NCBI RefSeq assembly: GCF_039710355.1
Contig: NZ_JBDKWZ010000002.1
Location: 434,001-498,000 of the forward strand
From: Rapidithrix thailandica
GTDB lineage: Bacteria > Bacteroidota > Bacteroidia > Cytophagales > Flammeovirgaceae
Direction: 5' to 3'
Length of the DNA stretch: 64,000 bases
How positions within the stretch are numbered: the stretch's first letter is position 1; each line of letters begins with the position of its first letter. The position numbers and the translations under genes were made by a program. This document shows positions 54,950 to 62,906 of the stretch, piece after piece. The notes beneath the pieces are model-generated. The model was not told the origin of the DNA. It did no database searches and saw nothing but the letters and a program-made list of their open reading frames with translations.

Positions 54950-55537
54950 TTAGTTTTCAATGACTTTTTCGATGGGGAATAGCGCCAATTGGGAGCCGGC
55001 TTGAACCCCTAAAACATTCCGCCCATTTTCTACCCATCCTTCTGATGGCAGGGAATAATGATGTTCCCCTTCTTTCAGGAACCCGGTAAGGATATTTGTT
55101 ATGTGCTCATCTCCATTAAGGTGGTTAAATTGATAAAAACGTATAGTTATATTACACTCCTTTTTCAAGCAAAAAGTTACCTGAACCCCGGTGTTAATTT
55201 CATATGAAAACTCTTCGATAAACTCTTCTTTTGTCCATTGATTATCAAAGGCATACTTTATTTGATCCATGATCAAAGAAAAGACCGGAAGAGGGCAGTC
55301 CAACAATAAAATATTGGGGTTATTCAGATTGAAAAAGTTCTTCAATAGTTGTTTGTTTTTTTGTCCTACCCCTGCGCCAAAAGCTACCAGATCATACTGG
55401 CTGGGAACATAGTTAGTCAAGACTTCTTCTACGTTCACAGTCCCCTCCACAGTGTACCCTTCCCAGGTAAGCCCCATTACCAGCCGGTCCAATGCTTCTT
55501 TCCTCCTCCCCACCAATAATAGTTTTTTAGTTTTCAT
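54950..55537 (-). CDS. Receiver-like protein lacking a standard phosphosite
   Basis: 195 residues. Residues 1-95 look like a CheY-type fold (KKLLLVGRRKEALDRLVMGL, YDLVAFGAGVGQ, PNILLLDCPLP) but the usual acidic pair is absent (GRRKE instead of EDD) and Asp58 is followed by LVAF, so a phospho-switch is doubtful. Residues 100-195 are beta-rich without a recognisable motif. Function unknown. It lies downstream of tetR on the same strand and a tetR-type palindrome sits in between, so regulation by that TetR is plausible. Confidence 0.6.
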   Translation of the reverse strand: MKTKKLLLVGRRKEALDRLVMGLTWEGYTVEGTVNVEEVLTNYVPSQYDLVAFGAGVGQKNKQLLKNFFNLNNPNILLLDCPLPVFSLIMDQIKYAFDNQWTKEEFIEEFSYEINTGVQVTFCLKKECNITIRFYQFNHLNGDEHITNILTGFLKEGEHHYSLPSEGWVENGRNVLGVQAGSQLALFPIEKVIEN

Positions 55538-55761
55538 GGTTTTACCCTTGTATATAATTGAATTTCGTGTCGTTATGTTTCTACCCTTTAGAAAAGACCC
55601 AACCCTTCTTACTTAAAGTACTCCGTCCTGTTGATCCCTTCACTGGAGAAAGAGTGCAATGCTAACACATCTCAATCATTCATAATTGTAAAAATTCGTC
55701 ATTTCCATTTCTTCTTCATGCAAATGGATAAGTACTCTCTTGCAAAAGCGGAGAATATATA

Positions 55762-55775
55762 AATGAATATTCATT
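55762..55775. promoter_or_regulatory. Palindrome AATGA-N4-TCATT, site 2
   Basis: AATGAATATTCATT is a perfect 14-bp palindrome with the same half-sites and spacing as site 1 upstream of tetR. It lies between the tetR stop and the unknown 195-residue gene start, on the path of that gene's promoter. Confidence 0.5.
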
Positions 55776-55794
55776 CTTTTAATTCCTAAAAAAA

Positions 55795-56391
55795 TCATCC
55801 TTTTTTCATCCCTTTTAATACGATTTGTAATGCTTTCAAAAGCTTTTCCTCCGAGATTTCAAAATGTTTTCCCAGGTATAACACCGGGTGTAGTTCATAT
55901 TTAATCAATTGATATAAAGGAGAGAACCCAATCGGCCAATACAACTCAAAAGGCAATTCTTCAATTTCGTTCCGGGCTACCGCATTTTCGGCAAACTTTT
56001 GTAAGGGGTTTACCAGATTTTTTTTCTTATCCCAATTGTTGACACAACTTAGCAAAGGAGAATTTACAAACTGTTCCAGGAAAAAAAACTCAGCAGGATG
56101 TTCTTTAAAATACCGGAAACGATTGAGCCAAAGCACTTTCATCCCCTCTTCAAAAGGCATTTCCGGATCGAAGCCCACTAACGAAGCCTCTATCACTTTT
56201 TGCTGCACACCCATAAACAATTGGTTCAGCAAGTCTTGCCGGTTTTCAAAATACAAATAAATGGTAGCGGGTGATACATTCGCTTTTTTTGCCAACTTTT
56301 GCATACTCAAGCCTTTAAAACCTTCTTGTACAATCATCTCCAGCGCTTCTTCCCGGATTGCTTGTTCTTTACTTGCATCTTTTGTTCTCAT
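55795..56391 (-). CDS. TetR/AcrR family transcriptional regulator
   Basis: 198 residues from ATG 56391 (MRTKDASKEQAIREEALEM); TTG 56400 adds three residues. Helix-turn-helix: GLSMQKLAKKANVSPATIYLYFENRQDLLNQLF. C-terminal ligand domain has no tell-tale motif. The AATGA-N4-TCATT palindrome at 56410-56423, 20 bp from the start, fits autoregulation; a second site lies 30 bp past its stop. Confidence 0.9.
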   Translation of the reverse strand: MRTKDASKEQAIREEALEMIVQEGFKGLSMQKLAKKANVSPATIYLYFENRQDLLNQLFMGVQQKVIEASLVGFDPEMPFEEGMKVLWLNRFRYFKEHPAEFFFLEQFVNSPLLSCVNNWDKKKNLVNPLQKFAENAVARNEIEELPFELYWPIGFSPLYQLIKYELHPVLYLGKHFEISEEKLLKALQIVLKGMKKG

Positions 56392-56409
56392 ATAGGGCAA
56401 ATATAAAAG

Positions 56410-56423
56410 AATGATCGTTCATT
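56410..56423. promoter_or_regulatory. Palindrome AATGA-N4-TCATT, site 1 (tetR operator)
   Basis: AATGATCGTTCATT, half-sites AATGA/TCATT with a four-base centre, 19 bp upstream of the tetR start. Same architecture as site 2 at 55762-55775. Confidence 0.6.
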
Positions 56424-56485
56424 TAAAACAAAAAAACGTTTTTATCCTTTCTAATGGGTTTATTGAAGGGAAGACTTACTCAAGA

Positions 56486-56532
56486 ACATGTTTAAAACTC
56501 GTGACCCAAAGGAGAAAAATTTAGACATACCC
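56486..56532. repeat. Palindromic dispersed repeat, family 2, copy C
   Basis: ACATGTTTAAAACTCGTGACCCAAAGG.. and ..AAATTTAGACATACC: left and right arms are imperfect inverses. The right arm resembles that of copy B at 48602-48681. Lies at the DUF4202 gene end. Confidence 0.4.
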
Positions 56533-57113
56533 TAAGAAAGAGCCTTGTTTACCAAAGCAAGGGCATACTCTGATAAGGACAGTTGAAGGGCAGCCTCCCT
56601 CCCCTTTTCCGACATCTTTTTCCAGGTTTTTTGTAAAATGCTCAGCACTTTTTCCTCATCATGCTCTTTGGCGAAATCCTCAAAATAATACTCCATGAAT
56701 ACCAGACAAACCACGTCTTCCAACGTTTGACTCTCTTCATCATGTTTCATTTGTTTTTTCTGAACCAGAAACTTTACCCGGTCAATTGTAGTACGAGGAT
56801 ATTCCAGATGACTTAATATTTCTTCTACCACTTCGGCATGATGTTGTTTTTCCTTATTTCGCCATTGCAGATACCCGACTCTATCCATTGGAAAGTCTTT
56901 CCGGGCAATTTCCCACCGGCCGATGTGCTGGCATCGAACGGCTAATTGCAATGCCTCGGAAGCTTCAGGAGCAAATGTCATCAATTTTTGAGTCATGCGC
57001 TGAGCATAAAGCAATTCTTTTGCAACCGTCCCCTCTCCTACTATTTCATGATTGGGGTCGTTGGCATTGTATTCATCAAAAGCTTGGATCGCTTGTGTAA
57101 ATAAAGTTGACAT
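56532..57113 (-). CDS. DUF4202 family protein
   Basis: 193 residues from ATG 57113; GTG 57119 is the alternative. Signature FTQAIQAFDEYNANDPN, LAVRCQHIGRWEIARKDFPMDRVGYLQWRNKEKQHHAEVV, with clustered His/Asp of an HD-like metal site. DUF4202 is widespread in Bacteroidota and plants with no proven activity. Single gene. Confidence 0.85.
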   Translation of the reverse strand: MSTLFTQAIQAFDEYNANDPNHEIVGEGTVAKELLYAQRMTQKLMTFAPEASEALQLAVRCQHIGRWEIARKDFPMDRVGYLQWRNKEKQHHAEVVEEILSHLEYPRTTIDRVKFLVQKKQMKHDEESQTLEDVVCLVFMEYYFEDFAKEHDEEKVLSILQKTWKKMSEKGREAALQLSLSEYALALVNKALS

Positions 57114-57558
57114 AAGCACGAAGTTAGAATTTCAAGAGTAACAGAGGTTTCTACTGGAGAAAACCTCCATTTCAAAGAAACATAAAATCCTTCAAGAACG
57201 CTAATGTTAAGATGCAATTAGTTGTCTTTGTGCGACCATTTATATAGTTTTTTATAGGACTGCCAACGCTATTCCATTATAAAGTTGTGTAGTAAGTGAC
57301 GGGATGTTGCTGAACGCCCATCTCAATTGAGAGCAAAACAAATAAAACATACCATAAGCTATATGCAGAGGCGGGGGCAAATCTTCTTTTATTCGTTTAA
57401 TAGCAACGCTTATCACATCTCCCCTATGTTTTCTTCAAAAAATCAAATTATAATTCCTTCATTTTCAATAAGTCATAAATTCACCTAAAAATCATTCAAA
57501 AAAAAATTCTCAAAACCATTTCAAATTTCAAATCCCTTTCTATCTTTGCACAGCAATT
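57114..57558. other. ~445-bp intergenic, tRNA promoter at right end
   Basis: Mostly without features; an exact TATCTTTG box (57541-57548) drives tRNA-Pro. No other signal seen. Confidence 0.45.
57541..57548 (+). promoter_or_regulatory. -7 box of tRNA-Pro
   Basis: TATCTTTG matches TAnnTTTG exactly, 10 bp before the tRNA; the -33 region is TTTC-like at ~57519. Confidence 0.6.
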
Positions 57559-57633
57559 CGGGGTGTAGCGCAGCCCGGTTAGCGCACCTGGTTTGGGACC
57601 AGGGGGTCGCAGGTTCGAATCCTGCCACCCCGA
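57559..57633 (+). tRNA. tRNA-Pro (anticodon TGG)
   Basis: 75 bases: acceptor CGGGGTG with CACCCCG, D arm TAGCGCAGCCCGGTTAGCGCA, anticodon TGG at 57594-57596 in stem CCTGG/CCAGG, T loop GTTCGAATC. Encodes no CCA. Reads CCN proline codons. An integrase gene starts 289 bp downstream, so its 3' end is a candidate attachment site. Confidence 0.97.
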
Positions 57634-57656
57634 CAAGTTTAAGTCGAAAGAATTGC

Positions 57657-57698
57657 AAAAGCCCTTAAATCACACGATTTGAGGGCTTTTTCTTTTTT
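57657..57698 (+). terminator. Terminator after tRNA-Pro
   Basis: AAAGCCCTTAAATC pairs with GATTTGAGGGCTTT with one bulge, followed by a T run (57688-57697). Confidence 0.8.
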
Positions 57699-57737
57699 CA
57701 GCCCACCAATGCTCACCATTTGTTTTCAAAGTATTTG

Positions 57738-57898
57738 GGACCAATTCGGTTACCAAAATTACCATTTCATTTTTGGTTACAAAAGTTATATATTTATTTG
57801 AATTTCAGATAGTTAAATGATAATCTATATGCCTGTTTGGTGCCATTTGGACACCTGTTTTTCTAAGGTTATTGGTACCAAAATCATTTACCACCATT
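57738..57898. repeat. Integrase-leader repeats with GGTTACCAAAA-like boxes
   Basis: Before the integrase gene: TCGGTTACCAAAA (~57748), TTGGTTACAAAA (~57773) and TTGGTACCAAAA (~57872), plus GGGACCAATT and GGTGCCATTTGGACACC. Spaced repeats and inverted boxes of this kind are expected where a tyrosine recombinase binds arm-type or core sites. Confidence 0.4.
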
Positions 57899-57921
57899 AC
57901 TAACCAAACTTTATACGATTG

Positions 57922-59169
57922 ATGAAAACTTTTGGAATTAACTTCTACACAAGAAAGGCCCGGGTAAAAAATGGTACAACTCCTATCTATTGCCGGGTGA
58001 CAGTCAATGGAGTAAGGGTTTCAATTTCATTAAAATGCTCCATCAACTTAGCCAATTGGAACAAACACAAAGGGATGGCCAAAGGTAGCAAACAGGAGGT
58101 TGATGAAATCAATACTTATCTGGAACAAGTTCGAGCAAAAGTGGTCAAATGTTATCGAGCTTTATTACTAGAGACAGATACCTTTACTGCGGAAGATGTC
58201 AAAAAGAAGTTTTTGGGAGAGGATGACGAACAGAAAAGGCAAACCCTTTTGGGCTTAATAGACTATCACAATGAGCGTTTTCGAGACATTTTGGAATGGG
58301 GAACCTTAAAAAACTACTTTACCACCAAAAAGTATTTGGAAAAATTCCTCCTGACAAAATACAAGCGGAAAGACATTCCCCTTAAAGAACTCCGCTATAA
58401 ATTTCTGACGGATTTCGAGCTCTTTTTGCGAAAACACCAACCGAAGGATCACCAGAAACCTATGGGCAACAATACCGTCATGAAACATATTGAACGGATG
58501 CGAAAGACTATCCATCTGGCCATCGATCAGGAGTGGTTGGAAAAAGACCCTTTTGCCCGGTTCAAAAGGCGCCTGGAAAAAACCGACCGGGGTTTTCTCA
58601 ATACAGAAGAGTTGGAATGTTTACAGAAAAAGCGCTTGACTATCCCACGGGTAGAATATGTACGGGACTTGTTTATATTCAGTTGTTACACAGGCTTAGC
58701 TTATAGCGATGTCATGCGTTTGACCCCTCAACAACTTACCATTGGCATTGACGGAGAACGCTGGATTATCACTGCCCGGAAGAAAACAGACAATCCGGTA
58801 AGAATTCCTCTGCTCTCTGTCGCCAGTGAAATTATTGAAAAATACAAAGATCACCTACGGGCGGAAGTGACGCAAACGCTCTTTCCGGTGATTTCCAATC
58901 AAAAGCTGAATAGTTACCTGAAAGAGATTGCTGATCTGTGCGGGATCAAAAAGAATTTGAGTTTTCACCTGGCAAGGCACACCTTTGCCACCACGGTCAC
59001 CCTGGCCAATGGAGTGCCCATCGAGTCGGTAAGCAAAATGTTGGGACATACCAAAATCGCTACTACCCAGATCTATGCCCGGGTGTTGGAAAAAAAGCTC
59101 AGCGAAGATATGAGCCAGCTCCGGCAAAAACTTTCCCGGGAAGAAAGGCGAAAAGAGAAACAGGGTTAG
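57922..59169 (+). CDS. Tyrosine recombinase (phage-integrase SAM-like N-terminus)
   Basis: 415 residues from ATG 57922; a TTG one codon upstream is the other possibility. N-terminal arm domain (FGINFYTRKARVKNGTTPIYCRVTVNGVRVSISL), SAM-like core-binding domain (~110-215) and catalytic domain. Catalytic residues: HLARH with His349 and Arg352, His376 (LGHTKIATT) and Tyr385 (QIYARV). The first catalytic Arg position (TGLAYSD) is Ala, as in IntDOT-type Bacteroidota recombinases. Next to tRNA-Pro, it marks the start of an integrated element. Confidence 0.95.
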   Translation: MKTFGINFYTRKARVKNGTTPIYCRVTVNGVRVSISLKCSINLANWNKHKGMAKGSKQEVDEINTYLEQVRAKVVKCYRALLLETDTFTAEDVKKKFLGEDDEQKRQTLLGLIDYHNERFRDILEWGTLKNYFTTKKYLEKFLLTKYKRKDIPLKELRYKFLTDFELFLRKHQPKDHQKPMGNNTVMKHIERMRKTIHLAIDQEWLEKDPFARFKRRLEKTDRGFLNTEELECLQKKRLTIPRVEYVRDLFIFSCYTGLAYSDVMRLTPQQLTIGIDGERWIITARKKTDNPVRIPLLSVASEIIEKYKDHLRAEVTQTLFPVISNQKLNSYLKEIADLCGIKKNLSFHLARHTFATTVTLANGVPIESVSKMLGHTKIATTQIYARVLEKKLSEDMSQLRQKLSREERRKEKQG

Positions 59170-59276
59170 TAGTTGCTTCTGTATTCAAATGAAATCAAAC
59201 CCCTGTAAATAAACCCAAAGTATATGGTAGGGTAGTCGAGCTTTGGGTTTGTTATATAGGTGAAAAGGGATTTTTT

Positions 59277-59744
59277 ATGCACATCAAACGCCTATTTTTT
59301 CAAGTCCTTCCCCAGCTTCTGGCGGGGGTAATGCTCTATACAGCTACCAGGCAATGGCTCGACTGGGAAGCATTTCAAGGACAATTACTCAACCAGCCCC
59401 TACCCAAAACACTCTCCTTGATTTTAACAGGATTACTGCCCTCTGTGGAAGTATTGTTGGCAGGCCTTTTACTTTTTGAGAAATCCCGGCCGTTGGGTTT
59501 TGCTTTAACGATGGGGTTTATGAGTATGACCTCCGGGTATATTGTATTGGTACTATCAGAGGCTTTTGCCTATGTACCTTGCTCTTGTGTTGGAATGTTG
59601 GACAACCAGCCTTGGGAAGTACAGTTGGCTCTGAATAGCAGTATCTTTTTCCTGGCACTTGCAGGATACCGTATCCGGGAAAACAGACTTTGTCCGGACA
59701 CACCTGCCCGGTACCGGCAGGACAGGGAGTTGCCGAAAACCTGA
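59277..59744 (+). CDS. MauE/DoxX-like membrane protein
   Basis: 155 residues, four membrane segments (~8-22, 47-67, 72-96, 118-135). AYVPCSCVG (a CxC) sits after segment 3, as in MauE-like proteins of Bacteroidota that may handle disulfides. The gene is followed 74 bp later by a small DUF6520-like gene on the same strand. MauE-like plus DUF6520 pairs recur in this phylum; function unknown. Confidence 0.75.
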   Translation: MHIKRLFFQVLPQLLAGVMLYTATRQWLDWEAFQGQLLNQPLPKTLSLILTGLLPSVEVLLAGLLLFEKSRPLGFALTMGFMSMTSGYIVLVLSEAFAYVPCSCVGMLDNQPWEVQLALNSSIFFLALAGYRIRENRLCPDTPARYRQDRELPKT

Positions 59745-59818
59745 AAAAGAGTAGGCATTTCATTTATTCGTTCAAACGTTTTGTCGCTTTTTGAACGTTA
59801 AAAAAGCTTCGCTAAACC

Positions 59819-60082
59819 ATGAAACATCTGTTTAGTTTGTTCGTAGCAGCATTTGCTACAGGAATCGCTTTTGCCTTTCATTCCCCTCAAGAACCGGAAG
59901 AACGTCTGTTTGCCAAATCAGAAGGCCAATGGGTGGAGATTACCGGGCAGCAATTGGGCACTGACTACCACTGCGTAAGCAGCAGTCAGGTATGTACCGC
60001 CCGCTTTGAAAACGATGTACCCATCGAAGAGGAAATGATTCCCGAATCCAGGGTGAATGGCGCTTACACCCCTGCTCCTTAA
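59819..60082 (+). CDS. DUF6520 family small secreted protein
   Basis: 87 residues. Signal peptide MKHLFSLFVAAFATGIAFAF, then a short mature part with two Cys (YHCVSSSQVC). Matches the size and layout of the DUF6520 family (Bacteroidota, unknown function). Paired with the MauE-like gene upstream. A terminator follows at 60100. Confidence 0.72.
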   Translation: MKHLFSLFVAAFATGIAFAFHSPQEPEERLFAKSEGQWVEITGQQLGTDYHCVSSSQVCTARFENDVPIEEEMIPESRVNGAYTPAP

Positions 60083-60611
60083 ACAAAGCCCTAAAACAAA
60101 TCCCGGTAGGCTTTTCAATGCTTGCCGGGATGTTTTTTGATTCAAAATAGCCTCTTCTGACACAAGAATATTCCCCTCCTTTTAACTGTTTGAGAATAGG
60201 ATCGAACAATACTTTGTCCAATCAAGGTTGATAAGCCTGTGCAACAGTTACCCAAATTTTTGAAGGGGCGGTTTCCATGAGAAAGTAGAGATTTCGGGTT
60301 CTGATTAACAAGTAGTATATAGGATAAATCGTTATTCAAAGTTCAATATTGGATACAACGATAACCCTAGCCCGCTTAAAAAAAGAGGTTATAAACCAAT
60401 GACTGACCATTAGATTCAATGAACCCACCCCTCGTAGGGCTCAGTACGAGATCGCATCCACAGTGGACCGTATACCAGGTGATATGTGACAGACGGCTAG
60501 TATAGATGACAGGTAATAATTATTATTAGATTAAGTAGTGGCTAGTACAGTTTATACCGCGTGTTAAGCAATCATTTTTATTTTTCTCTTGTCACTCATT
60601 TCATTAATATT
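60083..60611. other. ~530-bp intergenic with decayed cassette-like sequence
   Basis: After the terminator at 60100-60138 the stretch holds no coding frame I trust. The right part (60530-60600), read on the minus strand, contains TTAACACGCGGTATAAACTG, similar in kind to Bacteroidota gene-cassette spacers. Otherwise nothing is visible. Confidence 0.4.
60100..60138 (+). terminator. Terminator after DUF6520 gene
   Basis: ATCCCGG (60100-60106) pairs with CCGGGAT (60125-60131), followed by T6. Confidence 0.75.
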
Positions 60612-61049
60612 CTAATCTTCAGGTTCCCAAAGCTCAATTTTATTACCTTCAACATCCATAATATGTACAAACTTTCCAATGCCATCATAAGCCGTTATAT
60701 TGTCAAGAATGGTTACTCCATTTTCTTTAAGTTTGTTTACAAATGCTTCAATATTTTGAACCTGATAGTTAATCATAAAGTCCTTTTTAGAAGGGGAAAA
60801 GTACTCATCTCCACTTTTGAAAGGTTTCCATTGAAGCGAATTTATCTTATCAGGATTGTCAATGCTTCTGGATTCAAAACTCGAAGAACCCCAATCATTT
60901 ATTTTGATTCCTAAATTTTTTGTGTACCATTCTTTCGTTTCATTCGGATTGTCAGAGCAAAAGAAAATACCACCAATTCCTGTTACTTTTGGTGTTGTTG
61001 TGTCTAAAAATGAAGTTGGGTTCTCTTTTTGATTTTTTTTCTCTTCCAT
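60612..61049 (-). CDS. VOC-fold (glyoxalase-like) protein
   Basis: 145 residues. Two betaalphabetabetabeta modules: VTGIGGIFFCSDNPNETKEWYTKNLGI and DFMINYQVQNIEAFVNKLKENGVTIL, ending GKFVHIMDVEGNKIELWEPED, where Glu of IELW is the usual metal position; the first metal His is not seen. Typical of small dioxygenase/fosfomycin-resistance-like fold proteins whose substrate cannot be told. Its leader contains an attC-like hairpin, so it may be a mobile gene cassette. Confidence 0.85.
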   Translation of the reverse strand: MEEKKNQKENPTSFLDTTTPKVTGIGGIFFCSDNPNETKEWYTKNLGIKINDWGSSSFESRSIDNPDKINSLQWKPFKSGDEYFSPSKKDFMINYQVQNIEAFVNKLKENGVTILDNITAYDGIGKFVHIMDVEGNKIELWEPED

Positions 61050-61067
61050 AGTCTTAGTTTAATTTTT

Positions 61068-61125
61068 ACTAACGCTTGGTAATATGAAATGTAGGGTATT
61101 TCGAAGCGAGTTGCCAAACCTTAGT
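61068..61125. repeat. attC-like imperfect hairpin upstream of VOC gene
   Basis: ACTAACGCTTGGTAA (61068-61082) and TTGCCAAACCTTAGT (61111-61125) pair at 12 of 15 positions around a 28-base centre. The CTAACGCTTGG...TTGCCAAACC pattern resembles spacers of Bacteroidota gene-cassette arrays known to me from other genomes. Lies immediately 5' of the VOC gene (18 bp from its start codon). Recombination activity is unproven. Confidence 0.45.
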
Positions 61126-61150
61126 AAACATTTTTATTCATATCTACAAA

Positions 61151-61425
61151 GATCCCTAAATTTACTTATTTCAATAAAATATCCAATTCTTATCATCTCC
61201 ACATTTTATTAGCAATATCCCTTTCCTCTTTCCCTACTACATATGACATATATGGCCGTGATCTTCAGTTCTGCATAGCCTGACCACTCCTGTACCATGT
61301 TTAAGGGAATTTCACAGTCGGAAATAGTTTGAAGCCTTGGACCTGGTCATTTTTCGCCTCCCGTAAGGCATACACCAAGTTTGTACTGTAGTAGCCTCTT
61401 ACTGGTAGTAATATATTATCATTGT
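61151..61425 (-). pseudogene. Decayed integrase 3' end, repeat copy 1
   Basis: Matches 62430-62770 at the nucleotide level (GATCCCTAAA, TATCATCTCCACATTTTAT, AATATCCCTTTCCTCTTTCC), with internal deletions near the middle. It is the 3' part of a tyrosine recombinase gene on the minus strand (would encode ..LGHA..KTTAIYA..), with stops and a frameshift. It lies just downstream of the Abi gene. Confidence 0.75.
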
Positions 61426-61461
61426 AATGCTATCATCCTCCTATTCTCTTCTACATTATCT

Positions 61462-62387
61462 TTATTTTATTCTACTTTGTTCAATGAGAAAAATAATGTT
61501 TGACCCAGTTAAATTCAAAGCATAACGAGTCATTTCATCATCAACTTTTTGGGGTATTTGTCCCTGTCCGTGCCCCCCCCAAGCTTATTTCTTATTGTTG
61601 GTATCCCACTTTCTAAAAGGTTCTGTAATGAAGTAAATTGATTTTGTGTAAATGATGGTACTAGACCATTTTGGAAACATATTTGGATTAATTTTCTAGA
61701 AGTATCATTTTTAGTAAATGCCCAGCCCTTTTCTGTACAAATTATTTTCATGGTACTCTCAAAAGCTTTTAAACAATCTGTAAGGCATTTTTTATTTCTA
61801 CCATGTTTATAGTGTTCATGAGCCTTTAAATATTCTTCATTTGCTCCTAAAAATGTTTTGTTCCAAAGTAATGAAATGGTTGGTTTAGTTACTTGAGAAT
61901 GCATATATGTCGAATCGATTCGGATAATTTCACCACCTTCAAAAGAATAGCCTATTCCTTCTTCCTTAAACCTTTCATTCAATTCTATAATAGCATCATC
62001 AGGATTGATTTTTGGATTTGTATAATGTGAATAACGTTGGTAGTCATTTCGAATATCTATATCTAAGTATTTAAAAGATAATTCAATTACATCAAGTACT
62101 TTGTCCGTTTCAGTAGCTTCCAATAAAAAATTTATAACCTCTGATTGATAATCTTTACTCCTATCACTCAACCTGAATTCTCCATATTCACGGCAAAGTA
62201 TATTTTGTATGAATTCATAAGCTGTATTGGCAAATCCATCTCTATATTTATCTATACCAAATGCATCTTCTATTATATGTACTATTTTTACTCTAAGTGT
62301 TTCAGGTATTTCATTATACGTAAAGACTTCTGGAATGTCCCCTCGCAATCTCTTTTGTCGTTTGGAGAAAATATCAAATATTGCCAT
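61462..62387 (-). pseudogene. Abi_C-domain abortive-infection gene, frameshifted by G tract
   Basis: The 285-residue frame from ATG 62387 stops at 61530. N-terminus MAIFDIFSKRQKRLRGDIPEVFTYNEIP resembles the STM4504/CBY_0614 family as I recall it. The C-terminal part CLKAFESTMKIICTEKGW to SGIPTIRNKLGG is an Abi_C (PF14355) domain. There, eight C's on the plus strand (61573-61580, G8 in the gene) shift the frame: with 6 or 9 G's the sequence reads NKLGGHGQGQIPQKVDDEMT, then RYALNLTGSNIIFLIEQSRIK and stops at 61462. The canonical family end is therefore intact but out of frame. Either phase variation by slippage, decay, or a sequencing error. Confidence 0.75.
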
Positions 62388-62472
62388 ATTTTTTTCTTTA
62401 ATCAGAAATAGGTAATGTATGTTTTTTTTAGATCCCTAAAATTACTTATTTATATAAAATCTCCAATTTTTA

Positions 62473-62895
62473 TCACCTCCACATTTTATTGGCAATATCC
62501 CTTTCCTCTTTTCCTACTGCATTGGCATAAATGGCGGTGGTTTTGAGTTCTGCATGACCTAACCACTTCTGAACCATGTTTAAGGGTATTTCACAGTCGG
62601 CAATGGCATAGCCCCCAAAGCCGTGTCTTAAACCTTTGGCTGTTGCTTGTGAGCCTTGTATGTTGGCTATGGTCATGATCTCTTTGATCTTTCGCCAGCC
62701 TGTCATCCGGGTAAACTTCCAGAGCCGGGCGTTTTTGTGTTTTGTCTCTCGCAAGGCATGCACCAAGCTCAATGATTCAATCAAACGCTCCGGAACTGGG
62801 ATGCTCCGGAAGATTCCCTTTTTCCTCTTCTTCAAAGACTCAATTCCGTTAGTATAAACTTGTAATAACGTCTTATTAACGTTGTTTTCTGTATT
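62473..62895 (-). pseudogene. Truncated tyrosine recombinase 3' end, repeat copy 2
   Basis: Minus-strand frame of 120 residues from a TTG at 62835, with catalytic GLRHGFGGYAIADCEIPL and WLGHAELKTTAIYAN, ending KMWR. The frame continues upstream (NGIESLKKRKKG), matching the ..ESLKKRKKGI.. region of complete integrases, but ends at a stop near 62895 without the N-terminal half or an ATG. A second, worse copy lies at 61151-61425. The Abi gene is in between. Confidence 0.75.
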
Positions 62896-62906
62896 AATTT
62901 AACGTT
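62876..62906. promoter_or_regulatory. Twin TTAACGTT boxes before RHH gene
   Basis: TTAACGTT at 62876-62883 and 62899-62906, the second touching the ATG at 62907; a weaker ATAACGTC lies at ~62865. AACGTT is a palindrome, spacing 23 bp. Suits binding of the encoded ribbon-helix-helix protein to its own leader. Confidence 0.5.

Noticed and set aside
57559..57633. Duplicate of tRNA-Pro 3' end as attR within the window
   Set aside because: No second copy found on either strand up to position 64,000.
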